This document shows, in pieces, positions 53,604 through 62,672 of a DNA stretch of 64,000 bases. The stretch covers positions 6,489,501 to 6,553,500 of the forward strand of contig RHDP01000001.1 of assembly GCA_003725745.1 (NCBI GenBank), given 5' to 3'. The position numbers and the translations under genes are program-made. The notes beneath the pieces are model-generated. The model saw only the letters and a list, made by a program, of their open reading frames with translations, was not told the origin of the DNA and searched no databases. This DNA comes from Streptomyces sp. I6. GTDB lineage: Bacteria; Actinomycetota; Actinomycetes; Streptomycetales; Streptomycetaceae. Each line of letters begins with the position of its first letter. Position 1 is the first letter of the stretch.

Positions 53604-54010
53604 ATGGACGACGCGGTCGACCTCGCTTACGACTATCCGGTTCTGGGAGCGTTCTGGACCGTGATGTGGATCTTCCTGTGGGTCGTGTGGCTGGTGCTGC
53701 TCTTCCGTGTCTTCGTGGACATCTTCCGCGACCACGAGATGAACGGCTGGGCCAAGGCGGCCTGGATCGTCTTCATGCTGCTGATTCCCTTCCTCGGCGT
53801 GCTGATCTACGTGATCGTCCGCGGCAAGGACATGGGCAGGCGCGAGATCCAGCACGCGCAGGAGCAGCAGGAAGCCTTCAACGCGTACATCCGGCAGACC
53901 GCCAAGGGCGCCGGTACGGGGGACGAGCTTGCCCGGCTCTCCGAACTCAGGTCCAAGGGGACCTGAGCGAGGAGGAGTTCCAGCGAGCCAAGGACAAGCT
54001 CCTGAGTTGA
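53604..54010 (+). CDS. PLDc_N/SHOCT membrane protein (frame break near 53958)
   Basis: ATG 53604 with AGGAGGACGGAG upstream. Residues 10-75 contain two membrane helices with a PLDc_N-like pattern (FWTVMWIFLWVVWLVLLFRV, AAWIVFMLLIPFLGVLIYVI, RGKDMGRRE). A coiled segment follows, then a SHOCT domain: ELARLSELRSKG continues after one missing G (GGGGAC to GGGAC near 53958) as DLSEEEFQRAKDKLLS, giving 135 residues. SHOCT domains are oligomerisation tails. It may be co-transcribed with the next membrane protein gene, 15 bases downstream. Confidence 0.85.
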
Positions 54011-54025
54011 GGACGAGGGGACATC

Positions 54026-54442
54026 ATGACCCAACCGACCACCGCACACTCCAAGCGCTACTTCGCCTGGGCCGGAGGCCTGACGATGTTCGCCGGAGTG
54101 GTCCTGATCATCGCCGGATTCCTGGACTTCTTCCGCGGAATCATGGGCATCGCCAACGACGACGTGTTCGTCGCGACGCCCGGCTACGTCTTCCGGTTCG
54201 ACCTCACCGCATGGGGCTGGCTGCATCTGATCTTCGGGATCGTCGCAGTCGCGGCCGGTTTCGCCCTCTTCAAGGGCGCCCTGTGGGCGCGGATCCTCGG
54301 CATCGCCCTGGCCGGGGTGCTGCTGGTCGTCAACTTCCTGTCCCTGCCGTACTACCCGCTGTGGTCCCTGGTCGCGATCGCCCTCTACATCGCGATCATC
54401 TGGGCCCTCTGCGTCGGACGGTCGGAGGAGGAGAAGATCTGA
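54026..54442 (+). CDS. Four-helix membrane protein (DUF7144-like)
   Basis: 138 residues from ATG 54026 with GAGGGGACATC upstream. Helices at about 14-40 (AGGLTMFAGVVLIIAGFLDF), 63-85 (DLTAWGWLHLIFGIVAVAAG), 88-106 and 112-132, with short charged ends. The FxG...DFF.G...W.HL..G sequence pattern is that of a widespread actinobacterial membrane family. Function unknown. It sits 15 bases after the SHOCT protein gene. Confidence 0.8.
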   Translation: MTQPTTAHSKRYFAWAGGLTMFAGVVLIIAGFLDFFRGIMGIANDDVFVATPGYVFRFDLTAWGWLHLIFGIVAVAAGFALFKGALWARILGIALAGVLLVVNFLSLPYYPLWSLVAIALYIAIIWALCVGRSEEEKI

Positions 54443-54937
54443 CCCGTCGGCGGGTCCACCGGTCCACCGGTCCACCGGTCCACCGGTCCACCGGACCACC
54501 GGACCGGCGGACCGCCCGCGGTGCCTCCGGCGCCCGCGACAGCGTGCTGTGCCGTGCAGGTCCATCGGGGTCCGTCCTGTTGCATCCTGATCCATGCATG
54601 TCCGCGGATGTCCGCGAATGTTCGTCCGAGTTCGTCATGTTCCGTCCTGGTCCGGGGTCCGTCCGGCGGCCGGGCGGGCCCCGGACCAGGACGACACCTG
54701 ACAGCGGCCGGTGAGCGCTTCCATCGGCCGCTGGAGGCTGTTTCCCTTGGCAGCCGGCCCGGTGGGTGAGCGCCACCGGGGGACGGGGCACGGACATCGC
54801 CCCGCCGCAGGACTCCCGCGGGCAGTACGTCCGGCCCGGTGCTCCGCGGCGACCGCGACCGCCCGGGATGTGCCCGCACGCACTCGGACAGGCGTGCACA
54901 GCGCGCGCGAGCAGGGCGCCCGGGCTGCAATGGACGG
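54443..54937. other. Intergenic region with palindromic repeats
   Basis: About 495 bases. After the 8-base repeat listed below, the middle is full of TGTCCGCGGATGTCCG and TTCGTCC-like words. No gene called. Confidence 0.55.
54453..54500. repeat. 8-base repeat, five perfect units plus one
   Basis: GGTCCACC at 54453, 54461, 54469, 54477 and 54485, then GGACCACC. Because GGTCC pairs with GGACC the array can fold into hairpins, possibly acting as a terminator for the upstream gene. Confidence 0.85.
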
Positions 54938-55627
54938 GTGACGGCGACTCCCGACGACTGCCTCGCGCGCAACGAGTGGATCTGCGGCGCCTATCTCTCC
55001 ACCCGCCGCGAGATCCTCTGGGACGCCACCCTCCAGCACCTCCAGCTGACGTTCGTCTCCGTGGCGCTGGGACTGCTGGTCGCCGTGCCCCTCGCCGTGG
55101 CCGCGCGCAGCCGGCGCTGGGCCGCCGGCCCCGTGCTCGGGCTGACGACGATCCTCTACACGATCCCGTCCCTGGCGATGTTCTCGCTGCTGCTCCCGGT
55201 GTACGGGCTGTCCGCCTCGCTCGTCATCGCCGGGCTCGTGCTCTACTCCCTCACCCTGCTGGTCCGCAATATCCTCGCGGGACTCCGTGCCGTGCCCGCC
55301 GAGACCCGGCAGGCCGCGCGCGGCATGGGCTACGGGCCGGCGCGGCAGCTCCTGGCCGTCGAGCTGCCGCTGGCCCTGCCCGCCGCGATGGCCGGGCTGA
55401 GGATCGCCACCGTGTCCGCGGTCTCACTGGTCACCATCGGCGCGATCGTCGGCTTCGGCGGGCTGGGCAACCTCATCTACTCGGGAATGAACACCTACTT
55501 CAAGGCACAGGTGCTGACGGCCTCGGTGCTCTGCGTGCTCATCGCCGTGGCCGCCGATGTCGCCCTGCTGGGCGTTCAGCGGGCCCTCACCCCGTGGACG
55601 CGGCCGTCGCGGCGGGCCGCCGCGTGA
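54938..55627 (+). CDS. Osmolyte ABC transporter permease 1 (OpuC/ProW type)
   Basis: 229 residues from GTG 54938. Five to six hydrophobic helices and the BPD_transp_1 loop (AVPAETRQAARGMGYGPARQLLAVELPLAL region, EAA-like) place it in the glycine betaine/carnitine/choline permease group. The start follows a weak site. The downstream permease overlaps it by four bases (GTGA), and the binding protein gene overlaps that one. Partners: permease 2, the lipoprotein at 56295 and the convergent ATPase at 57389. Confidence 0.9.
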   Translation: MTATPDDCLARNEWICGAYLSTRREILWDATLQHLQLTFVSVALGLLVAVPLAVAARSRRWAAGPVLGLTTILYTIPSLAMFSLLLPVYGLSASLVIAGLVLYSLTLLVRNILAGLRAVPAETRQAARGMGYGPARQLLAVELPLALPAAMAGLRIATVSAVSLVTIGAIVGFGGLGNLIYSGMNTYFKAQVLTASVLCVLIAVAADVALLGVQRALTPWTRPSRRAAA

Positions 55628-56298
55628 ACACGCTCGCCCAGACCTGGGACTGGCTGGCCAGCTCCGCCAACTGGTCGGGCGAGAACGGGGTGTGGCGCCG
55701 TCTCGGCCAGCACCTCTACCTCACCTCGGTCTGTCTGGTGATCAGCTGCGCGATCGCCCTGCCCGTGGCCCTCGCACTGGGCCACCTCGGCAAGGGCGGG
55801 GCCCTCGCCGTCAACATCTCCAACGCCGGCCGGGCCGTGCCGACCTTCGCGGTCCTCGTCCTGCTGCTGCTCAGCCCGATCGGTACGTGGGGCGACTGGC
55901 CCACCATCGTCGCACTCGTGCTGTTCGCCGTGCCGCCGCTGCTGACCAACGCCTACGTCGGCATGCGCGGTGTCGACCGGGACGTGGTGCGCGCCGCGCG
56001 GGGGATGGGCATGACCGGCACCCAGACACTGTTCGGCGTCGAACTCCCGCTGGCGACGCCGCTGGTCCTCACGGGGGTGCGGATCGCGGCCGTCCAACTC
56101 GTCGCCACCGCGACCGTCGCGGCGCTGGCGGGCGGCGGCGGGCTGGGTCGCGTCATCACAGCGGGTTTCCATCTCGCCTCCACTCCGCAGGTGGTCGCCG
56201 GCGCGGTGCTCGTCGCCGCCCTCGCGCTGCTGGTGGAGGGGGTCTTCGTGGCTGTGGAACGGTACGCGCCCAGGTGGGCCGGGAGGCCGGCGGCATGA
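55624..56298 (+). CDS. Osmolyte ABC transporter permease 2 (OpuC/ProW type)
   Basis: 224 residues from GTG 55624, overlapping permease 1. Typical helices are YLTSVCLVISCAIALPVALA, VPTFAVLVLLLLSPIGTWGD and TIVALVLFAVPPLLTNAYVG, with the cytoplasmic coupling loop GVDRDVVRAARGMGMTGTQT-LFGVELPLATP. It should pair with permease 1 as a heterodimer through which the osmoprotectant passes. The last bases overlap the ATG of the binding protein gene (ATGATG). Confidence 0.92.
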   Translation: MNTLAQTWDWLASSANWSGENGVWRRLGQHLYLTSVCLVISCAIALPVALALGHLGKGGALAVNISNAGRAVPTFAVLVLLLLSPIGTWGDWPTIVALVLFAVPPLLTNAYVGMRGVDRDVVRAARGMGMTGTQTLFGVELPLATPLVLTGVRIAAVQLVATATVAALAGGGGLGRVITAGFHLASTPQVVAGAVLVAALALLVEGVFVAVERYAPRWAGRPAA

Positions 56299-57314
56299 TG
56301 CGCCTCCCCCTCCTGCGCGTCCTTCCCCTCCTGCGCGTCCTCCCCGTCCTGCGCGTCCTTCCCGTCCTCCGCGTCCTCTGCGTACTCCTCTGCGCCGCCC
56401 TGCCGGTCCTGGCGGCCGCCTGCGCCACCGGTCCCTCGCTGGAGGACCGGGGACGGGTGACGGCTGCGCCCGGGGACAGCAGGCACCTGACGATCGGATC
56501 CGCCGGTTTCACCGAGAGCGATCTGCTCGCCCGGATGTACTCCCTGCTGCTCGAGCACGCCGGGTACCGCACGAAGGTCATCTCCGTCTCCAACCGGGAG
56601 ATCTACGAACCCGCCCTGGAGAGCGGGCAGATCGACGTGGTCTCCGAGTACGCGGCCACCTTCGCCGACTGGCTGAGCGCCAGGACACACGGCCCCGGCG
56701 CGCCGCCCGCCGGCTCTCCGGATCTCCGCGCCACCATGCACGCGCTGCGCTCGCTCGCCGAACCGCGCGGACTGAAGGTCCTCGACCCGGGCCGGGCCGT
56801 CGACCAGAACGCCTTCGCCGTCACCGAGGAGTTCGCCCGTGCCCACCATCTGCGAACCCTCAGCGACCTTGGCAGGTCCGGGATCCCCGTGCGTCTGGCG
56901 GCCGGTGACGAATGCGTCCGGCGGCCGTACTGCGCGCCCGGGCTGGAGAAGACCTACGGCATCCGCATCAGCGGCATCGACCCCAAGGGCGTCGGCACCA
57001 CTCAGGCCAAACAGGCCGTTCGGTCGGGTCAGGACCAGATGGTCCTGACCACCACCACCGACGCCACCCTCGACGAGTTCGGTCTGGTGCTCCTGGAGGA
57101 CGACAGGCACCTCCAGAACGCCGACTACATCGTCCCCGTCGTCAACCGGGCGCGGGCCGGCGGCCCCGGGGTCACGAAGGCCCTCGGCAGGCTGAACACG
57201 GTGCTGACCACGCAGGACCTCGCCCGGCTCAACGAGCAGGTCGACAGCTGGCGCCGGCTGCCCGAGGACGTCGCACGGCAGTACCTGCGCTCCAAGGGCC
57301 TGCTCCCGGAGTGA
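56295..57314 (+). CDS. Osmolyte-binding lipoprotein with repeat-expanded signal peptide
   Basis: 339 residues. The signal peptide is odd: after MMRL it has four copies of P-[LV]-L-R-V-L (an 18-base DNA repeat at 56307-56378), then CVLLCAALPVLAAAC with a lipobox ending at Cys. The mature part is an OpuAC-type substrate-binding domain: LTIGSAGFTESDLLARMYSL, GQIDVVSEYAATFADWLSAR, VVNRARAGGPGVTKALGRLN. It should deliver glycine betaine, choline or a similar quaternary amine to the two permeases. It starts at ATG 56295 in overlap with permease 2. Confidence 0.9.
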   Translation: MMRLPLLRVLPLLRVLPVLRVLPVLRVLCVLLCAALPVLAAACATGPSLEDRGRVTAAPGDSRHLTIGSAGFTESDLLARMYSLLLEHAGYRTKVISVSNREIYEPALESGQIDVVSEYAATFADWLSARTHGPGAPPAGSPDLRATMHALRSLAEPRGLKVLDPGRAVDQNAFAVTEEFARAHHLRTLSDLGRSGIPVRLAAGDECVRRPYCAPGLEKTYGIRISGIDPKGVGTTQAKQAVRSGQDQMVLTTTTDATLDEFGLVLLEDDRHLQNADYIVPVVNRARAGGPGVTKALGRLNTVLTTQDLARLNEQVDSWRRLPEDVARQYLRSKGLLPE

Positions 57315-57388
57315 CCCGGACGGGAGTGATCCGGACGGGAGTGGCCCAGGTGCGGCCCGGCGGCCCAGGCGGCCGGCCCGAGGGCGGC

Positions 57389-58552
57389 TCAGACGTCCGC
57401 CACCGACTCGAACTCCACCTGGTCCCTGGCCACCCCCAGGGCCTCGGCGCCCACCGAACGGCGCAGTGCCTCGTGGAGCTTCGCCGGAGTCAGCACCCCC
57501 GCGAACCGCTGCCCGTCCACCACCGCCACCCATCCGGCGTCGTGCTGCAGCATCTCGCCGAAGGCGCGCTTCAGCGGAGCGCCCAGCGGTACCCACGCCT
57601 CCATCCGGCGGGCCAGGTCGCCGACCGTGCCCCGGCCGCCGGCCAGGGCCAGGGACTCGGCCGACACCCAGCCGTGCAGCTCCCCGCCGTCGTTCAGCAC
57701 GACCGCCCAGCGGGCGTCCGCGGCCCGCAGCCGGGCCGCCGCGGCGCCGGCCGGTTCGTCCAGGTGCGCCACCGGGGGCTGCTCCAGGGAGTCCTCGTCG
57801 ATCTCGGTCACCGAGAGCCGCTTCAGCCCCCGGTCCGCGCCCACGAAGCGCGCCACGTAGTCGGTGGCGGGTGTGCCGAGCACCGCGCCGGGCGTGTCGA
57901 ACTGCTCGATACGGCCGTGCCCGTACACGGCGATGCGATCACCCATCCGCACCGCCTCCTCCAGGTCGTGGGTGACGAGCAGCACGGTCTTGCGGACCGT
58001 CGCCTGAAGGTTCAGGAACTCGTTCTGCAGGCGCTCCCGGACGACGGGGTCGACGGCGCCGAACGGCTCGTCCATCAGAAGGACGGGAGGATCGGCGGCC
58101 AGCGCCCGGGCCACCCCGACCCGCTGGCGCTGGCCGCCCGAGAGCTGCTCGGGGTAGCGGTCCCCGAAGGTCTTCGGATCCAGGCCCACCAGGTCGAGGA
58201 GCTCCGCGGCCCGGGCCCGGGCCCTGCGCCTCTTCCACCCCAGCAGGGACGGCACGGTCGCGGTGTTGTCGAGGACCGTCCGGTGCGGGAAGAGGCCGAC
58301 CTGCTGGATGACGTAGCCGATGCGGCGGCGCAGCCGTACCGGGTCGACCCGGGAGATGTCCTCGCCGCCCACCAGGATCCGCCCGGACGTGGGTTCGATC
58401 AGCCGGTTGACCATCATCATGGTGGTCGTCTTGCCGCAGCCCGACGGTCCGACGAGCGTGACCAGTTCCCCCTCGGCGACCTCGAAGGACAGCCCGTCCA
58501 CGGCGGTCGTCCCGTCCGGGTAGACCTTGCGGACCTCCTCGAACCGGATCAT
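57389..58552 (-). CDS. Osmolyte ABC transporter ATPase with CBS domains (OpuCA/ProV type)
   Basis: 387 residues. The nucleotide-binding domain has Walker A GPSGCGKTTTMMMVNRLIEP, Q-loop, signature LSGGQRQRVGVARALAADPP, Walker B VLLMDEPFGAVD and H-loop LLVTHDLEEA. Residues about 255-375 form a CBS pair (VLNDGGELHGWVSAESLALA, MLQHDAGWVAVVDGQRFAGV) that in OpuA senses ionic strength or nucleotides. It is encoded convergently to the permease/binding-protein genes with only 75 bases between the two stops, instead of leading the operon as is usual, so expression must be coordinated from two promoters. Confidence 0.93.
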   Translation of the reverse strand: MIRFEEVRKVYPDGTTAVDGLSFEVAEGELVTLVGPSGCGKTTTMMMVNRLIEPTSGRILVGGEDISRVDPVRLRRRIGYVIQQVGLFPHRTVLDNTATVPSLLGWKRRRARARAAELLDLVGLDPKTFGDRYPEQLSGGQRQRVGVARALAADPPVLLMDEPFGAVDPVVRERLQNEFLNLQATVRKTVLLVTHDLEEAVRMGDRIAVYGHGRIEQFDTPGAVLGTPATDYVARFVGADRGLKRLSVTEIDEDSLEQPPVAHLDEPAGAAAARLRAADARWAVVLNDGGELHGWVSAESLALAGGRGTVGDLARRMEAWVPLGAPLKRAFGEMLQHDAGWVAVVDGQRFAGVLTPAKLHEALRRSVGAEALGVARDQVEFESVADV

Positions 58553-58558
58553 GCGTCC

Positions 58559-58564
58559 ACGCTA
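58559..58564 (-). promoter_or_regulatory. Candidate leaderless -10 box of the ABC ATPase gene
   Basis: On the minus strand TAGCGT is followed by six bases and then the ATG at 58552. Confidence 0.45.
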
Positions 58565-58756
58565 GGCGTGCGGCACGCGGTGCGCACACGGACCGGCACC
58601 GAGTCCGGCGGCCCGGACCGGCACCGTACCGGGCGGCCCGGTACACCGAAGGGACGGCCCCGGCCGGCTGATGCCCGGAGCGACCCCCGCCCGGCCGTGT
58701 GATGCACTGGGCGGGCGGGCAACGCACCATCAGTGACGACACAGCAGGAGCGCGCA

Positions 58757-60055
58757 GTGACCAGCTACCGGCAGCCGGGCCTCGTCCTCACGGACCGCCA
58801 CTTCACCGTTCCCCTGGACCACGCCGACCCCTCGGGCGAGCGGATAGCGCTCTACGGCCGCGAGATCGTCTCCAGCGGCCGGACCGGGGCCGATCTGCCC
58901 TGGCTGGTGTACCTGGAGGGCGGACCCGGCTTCGGGGCGCGGCGCTTCCCCGGCAAGCAGGCGTGGCTCGGACGCGCGGTGCAGGAGTTCCGCGTCCTCC
59001 TCCTCGACCAGCGCGGCACCGGACTGTCCTCGCCCGCCAACCGCCAGACCCTGCCCCTGCGCGGCGGCCCCGAGGAGCAGGCCCGCTACCTCTCGCACTT
59101 CCGTGCGGACAGCATCGTCCGGGACTGCGAGGCGGTCCGCGCACAGCTGACCGGCGGCGCGCGCTGGACGGTCCTCGGCCAGAGCTTCGGCGGATTCTGT
59201 GCGACCCACTACCTCTCGACCGCGCCGGAGGGGCTGAAGGCGGTGCTGATCACCGGCGGACTGCCCTCGCTGGACGCGCGGGCCGAGGACGTCTACCGGG
59301 CGGCCTACCCCCGCGTCCAGCGAAGGAACGAAGCCCACTACGCCCGTTACCCGCAGGACGTGGAGCGTGCCCGGCGCATCGCCGGGCACCTCGCGACCGG
59401 GCGGACCGTCCTCCCCGGCGGGTACGTCCTCACCCCCGAGGCGTTCCAGTCGCTGGGGATCCAGCTCGGCACCGGCGACGGCAGCCACCAGCTCCACTAC
59501 CTGCTGGAGAACGCCTTCGTCCGCACGGCCGACGGCGACGAGCTCTCCGACGCCTTCCGGCACAGTGTGTTCTCCGCCCTCTCCTACGCTGCCCATCCGC
59601 TGTACGCCGTGCTCCACGAGGCCATCTACGCCCAGGGCGGGGCCGCCACGGCCTGGGCGGCCGAACGGGTGCGCGCCGAGTTCCCGCAGTTCGACGCGGA
59701 GAAGGCCCTCGCGGACGACGGACCCCTGCTCTTCACCGGGGAGTCCGTCCATCCCTGGCACTTCGAGACCGACCCCGCCCTGCAGCCCCTACGCGAGGCC
59801 GCGGAGATCCTGGCCGCTCGCACCGACTGGCCCGCGCTGTACGACGCCGAACGCCTCGCGGCCAACGAGGTCCCGGTCGCCGCCGCCGTCTACCACGACG
59901 ACATGTACGTCGACACCGCCCACTCCCTCGCGACGGCGTGCGCCATCCGGGGACTGCGCACCTGGGTGACCGACGAGTACGAGCACGACGGTGTGCGGAC
60001 GTCCGGTTCCCGTGTGCTGGACCGGCTGCTCGCGCTGGCGCGGGACGAGGTGTGA
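58757..60055 (+). CDS. Alpha/beta hydrolase, prolyl aminopeptidase (S33) type
   Basis: GTG 58757 has AGGAG seven bases upstream; GTG 58733 is an alternative. The 432-residue product shows the S33 pattern: oxyanion loop [30 protein letters not shown], nucleophile elbow [14 protein letters not shown] (Ser) and a C-terminal Asp/His region ([30 protein letters not shown]). The cap is large ([20 protein letters not shown]...). It likely removes N-terminal proline from peptides in the cytosol. Single gene, no operon evident. Confidence 0.88.
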   Translation: MTSYRQPGLVLTDRHFTVPLDHADPSGERIALYGREIVSSGRTGADLPWLVYLEGGPGFGARRFPGKQAWLGRAVQEFRVLLLDQRGTGLSSPANRQTLPLRGGPEEQARYLSHFRADSIVRDCEAVRAQLTGGARWTVLGQSFGGFCATHYLSTAPEGLKAVLITGGLPSLDARAEDVYRAAYPRVQRRNEAHYARYPQDVERARRIAGHLATGRTVLPGGYVLTPEAFQSLGIQLGTGDGSHQLHYLLENAFVRTADGDELSDAFRHSVFSALSYAAHPLYAVLHEAIYAQGGAATAWAAERVRAEFPQFDAEKALADDGPLLFTGESVHPWHFETDPALQPLREAAEILAARTDWPALYDAERLAANEVPVAAAVYHDDMYVDTAHSLATACAIRGLRTWVTDEYEHDGVRTSGSRVLDRLLALARDEV

Positions 60056-60164
60056 CGAGGCGCCGCAAGCCGCCACCGGCGGGGTGCGCGGGCGGCCGCG
60101 GAACCGGCGGCACGATCGCGGACCGGTTCGGAGAAATGACGCCGGGACGCGCGGGCACCGCGGC

Positions 60165-60170
60165 TACGCT
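60165..60170 (+). promoter_or_regulatory. Candidate leaderless -10 box of the PIG-L gene
   Basis: TACGCT, six bases, then ATG 60177; there is no ribosome site in the intervening bases. Confidence 0.45.
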
Positions 60171-60176
60171 CCCCGC

Positions 60177-60968
60177 ATGACTGATCCGACTGATCCGACT
60201 GATCCGACTGATCCGACCGAGCCGGCCGGCCCTCGACTCGAACCGCTACCGGACGACTGGCAGCGGGCACTTGCCGTCGTCGCCCACCCCGACGACCTGG
60301 AGTACGGCTGCGCGGCCGCGGTCGCCGACTGGACGGACGCGGGCAAGGAAGTGGTGTACCTCCTCGCCACCCGCGGTGAGGCCGGCATCGACACCGTCGC
60401 CCCAGCCGAGTGCGGCCCGCTGCGGGAGCGCGAGCAGCGGGCCAGCGCCGCGGTGGTCGGGGTGAGCACGGTGGAATTCCTCGCGCACCGGGACGGCGTC
60501 GTCGAGTACGGCACGGAGCTGCGCCGCGACATCGCGGCCGCGATCCGGCGCCACCGCCCCGAACTGGTCGTCACCCTCAACCACCGGGACACCTGGGGCC
60601 CGGCCGTCGGCGGCGCCTGGAACTCGCCCGACCATCGCGCCGTCGGCCGGGCCGCGCTGGACGCCGCCGGCGACGCGGGCAACCGGTGGATCTTCCCCGA
60701 ACTCCTCGCCGAGCACGGCCTCGAGCCCTGGGGCGGCGTCCGCTGGGTGGCCGTCGCCGGCTCGTCGACCCCGACCCATGCCGTGGACGCGACGGCCGGA
60801 CTGGAGCGCTCCGTGCTGTCGCTGCTTCAGCACCGCAGCTACCTCGAGGTCCTGACGGACCAGGATCCCGAGGCGTACTGCCGGGAGTTCCTGGTGGGTG
60901 CCGCCCAGGCGGTGGCACCGCGGTTCGGCGGGGTGCCCGCGGTCGCCTTCGAGCTCTTCGGCCGGTGA
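60177..60968 (+). CDS. PIG-L family deacetylase
   Basis: 263 residues. After four Asp-Pro-Thr units (a 9-base DNA repeat, GATCCGACT) the zinc-binding motif [11 protein letters not shown] appears, then [32 protein letters not shown], and [12 protein letters not shown] with the second metal His. The family removes acetyl groups from GlcNAc-type substrates (as in mycothiol or GPI pathways); the precise substrate is unknown and it is not necessarily MshB. The short repeat at the start is unlikely to matter for catalysis. Confidence 0.88.
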   Translation: MTDPTDPTDPTDPTEPAGPRLEPLPDDWQRALAVVAHPDDLEYGCAAAVADWTDAGKEVVYLLATRGEAGIDTVAPAECGPLREREQRASAAVVGVSTVEFLAHRDGVVEYGTELRRDIAAAIRRHRPELVVTLNHRDTWGPAVGGAWNSPDHRAVGRAALDAAGDAGNRWIFPELLAEHGLEPWGGVRWVAVAGSSTPTHAVDATAGLERSVLSLLQHRSYLEVLTDQDPEAYCREFLVGAAQAVAPRFGGVPAVAFELFGR

Positions 60969-61050
60969 CGGCCTGCCGGCCCGCCGGCTCATCGGCCCGC
61001 CGGGCCTACGGGCCTACGGGCCCGGCCCATGCCCGGCCCATGACCCAGGG

Positions 61051-61078
61051 CCCATGACCCATGACCCATGACCCATGA
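61051..61078. repeat. Four 7-base units
   Basis: CCCATGA four times in tandem between convergent genes; flanking bases carry further partial copies. Confidence 0.85.
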
Positions 61079-61171
61079 CCCACGGCCCATCGGGCCGGGG
61101 CCGGCCGGGTGCCGATCACATCGCGTGTCCCGCCGCCGTGCCACCGCCGCGCTGCCGCCCCGCGGGGTCGC

Positions 61172-62005
61172 TCACCGGGCGTCGCGGCGGGGCAGCTCGC
61201 TCCGTGCGCCGTCCGCGTCCAGCCTGAACGCGTGTACGAGCAGCGTGCCGAGGACGATCAGGGCGACGCCCAGCCAGATCGGCGCCGAGCCGAGGGCGAG
61301 CACGACGATGCCCACGGGTACCAGATAGGCGGAGAACGGAACGAACAGGGCGCCCACGGAGGTCGGGCTGCCACGCGACGGCGCGCCGCCGTGGATGCGC
61401 TCACGTACGACAGGGGGATACCACTCGGTGAAGCGCACGGCGACGATGATCGCCCCGATCTGGATGACCCAGTTCGTCCAGATGTTGCCCGGCTGGCGCA
61501 GCACGAGGTCGCCGACGAGCCCGGCCACCGCCGCCACGAGGAAGGCGAGTGCCCACACCGCGGTGATCACGTAGTTGGTGTGCAGGAAGCCGCGGGTGTT
61601 CCACTGCGACCGGGGCACCCGCTCGCGCGCGTACTGCACGGTGAAGGGCTCCCTGACCGCGATCGAGCCGAAGGCGATGGCCACCAGGGCGAAGTTGGAC
61701 AGCTCGCCGGAGTACGTCTCAAGCCAGCGCAGTGTGCCCGCGGAGGCGACGAGGCCGACGATCGCGAGGGCCGCGAAGAAGGCCACGTCGGCGGCCTCGA
61801 GGATCTTGACCGAGGTACCGGGCCGCCTCACCCGGCCCATGGCGAGGACGAGCGCGGCTATCGCCAGCGAGATCCCCACGGCGAACTCGAAGCGGCCGGG
61901 GCCGGCCAGGACCGAGAACACGATCCACGGGAGCATTCCGACCACGGGGCTGTCGAGGAATCCGGTGAGGCGGCGGCCCGCCTCGGTGCCAGCGATCGTG
62001 TTCAT
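61172..62005 (-). CDS. Multi-pass membrane protein, unknown function
   Basis: 277 residues from ATG 62005. About eight hydrophobic helices, e.g. FAVGISLAIAALVLAMGRV, VAFFAALAIVGLVASAGTL, YVITAVWALAFLVAAVAGLV, WVIQIGAIIVAVRFTEWYPP and IVVLALGSAPIWLGVALIVL. The loop REPFTVQYARERVPRSQWNT and the TNYVITAVWA segment recur in an uncharacterised actinobacterial family; no transporter or enzyme motif is recognised. The start lies directly beside the TnpB relic on the other strand, so its promoter may have been altered by that insertion. Confidence 0.8.
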   Translation of the reverse strand: MNTIAGTEAGRRLTGFLDSPVVGMLPWIVFSVLAGPGRFEFAVGISLAIAALVLAMGRVRRPGTSVKILEAADVAFFAALAIVGLVASAGTLRWLETYSGELSNFALVAIAFGSIAVREPFTVQYARERVPRSQWNTRGFLHTNYVITAVWALAFLVAAVAGLVGDLVLRQPGNIWTNWVIQIGAIIVAVRFTEWYPPVVRERIHGGAPSRGSPTSVGALFVPFSAYLVPVGIVVLALGSAPIWLGVALIVLGTLLVHAFRLDADGARSELPRRDAR

Positions 62006-62010
62006 CGGTA

Positions 62011-62636
62011 GTGTCCAACCCCCGACACGAGCGGCGTGACCGCGCCCGTCTCGCCAAGGCTCAACGGCAGCTTGCCGGCAAGGCCGAGGGGACGGAGCGA
62101 GCGGGGCCAGGGCCCGCCGGAAGGCCGCCGAGGTCTACGCCCGCATCACCGACCGCGGGCGTGGCCATCTGTACCGGGTCACCACTCGGCTCGTTCGTGA
62201 GAACCAAACGGTCGTGATCGGGGAACTCGCCGTCCGGAACATGGTGAAGAACGGCAGCCTGGCCCGCGCCATCAGCGACGCGGCCCGGTCGGAGTGCCGG
62301 AGCCTGCTGGAGTGCAAGGCCCGGTGGTACGGCCGCGAAGTGATCGCGATCGACCGCTGGTTTCCCTCCTCCAGGCTGTGCTCCACCTGCGGTACCTCTC
62401 AGGACGAGATGCCGCTCGGCGTCCGGACACGGACACGGACACGGACACGGACACGGACATGGACATGGACATGGACGTGCGGCTGCGGGACGACCCGCGA
62501 CCGGGACGTGAACGCCGCGAAGATCCTGGCCGTCGGGCTGACGGTGTCTGTATGTGGAGCCGGTGTAGGACCTCAACGGAGTGCTCCGGGTGGGCAGTCG
62601 GCGATGAAGCGGGAACACCTGCGGCGCGAGCCGTAG
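62011..62636 (+). pseudogene. TnpB (IS200/IS605) relic, C-terminal half with hexanucleotide insertion
   Basis: The first part reads RRDRARLAKAQRQLAGKAEG; one base is missing near 62100, then RKAAEVYARITDRGRGHLYR, TRLVRENQTVVIGELAVRNM and SLARAISDAARSECRSLLEC, followed by AIDRWFPSSRLCSTCGT, the zinc ribbon (CSTCG ... CGCG) and DRDVNAAKILAVGLTVSVCG, ending REP. This is the C-terminal half of an RNA-guided nuclease family protein; the N-terminal half is absent. Between the two Cys pairs a perfect hexanucleotide array inserts alternating Arg-Thr and Trp-Thr residues. The catalytic Glu and last Asp (DRDVN) regions are present, but the protein cannot be functional. Confidence 0.85.
62425..62478 (+). 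repeat. Hexanucleotide microsatellite inside the TnpB zinc ribbon
   Basis: Five GGACAC units (62425-62454), three GGACAT units (62455-62472), then GGACGT, in frame with tnpB. Confidence 0.95.
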
Positions 62637-62640
62637 GAAT

Positions 62641-62657
62641 CCCCCTTTCAGGAGGGG
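62641..62657 (+). other. Right-end hairpin of the IS605 relic
   Basis: CCCCCT-TTC-AGG with a bulged A and GGGG forms a stem-loop directly after the tnpB stop, the usual place of the transposon right-end structure and the 3-prime part of the TnpB guide RNA. Confidence 0.55.
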
Positions 62658-62672
62658 CGAGGAAGTCAAGGA

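Larger units (their letters stand above)
62011..62672 (+). mobile_element. IS605-family fragment (tnpB 3-prime half plus right end)
   Basis: The fragment is bounded on the left by the start region of the membrane protein gene and on the right by a subterminal hairpin. No tnpA and no left end are visible. GGAATCCCCC and GAGGAAGTCAA around the hairpin resemble the right ends of streptomycete IS605 elements. Confidence 0.65.
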
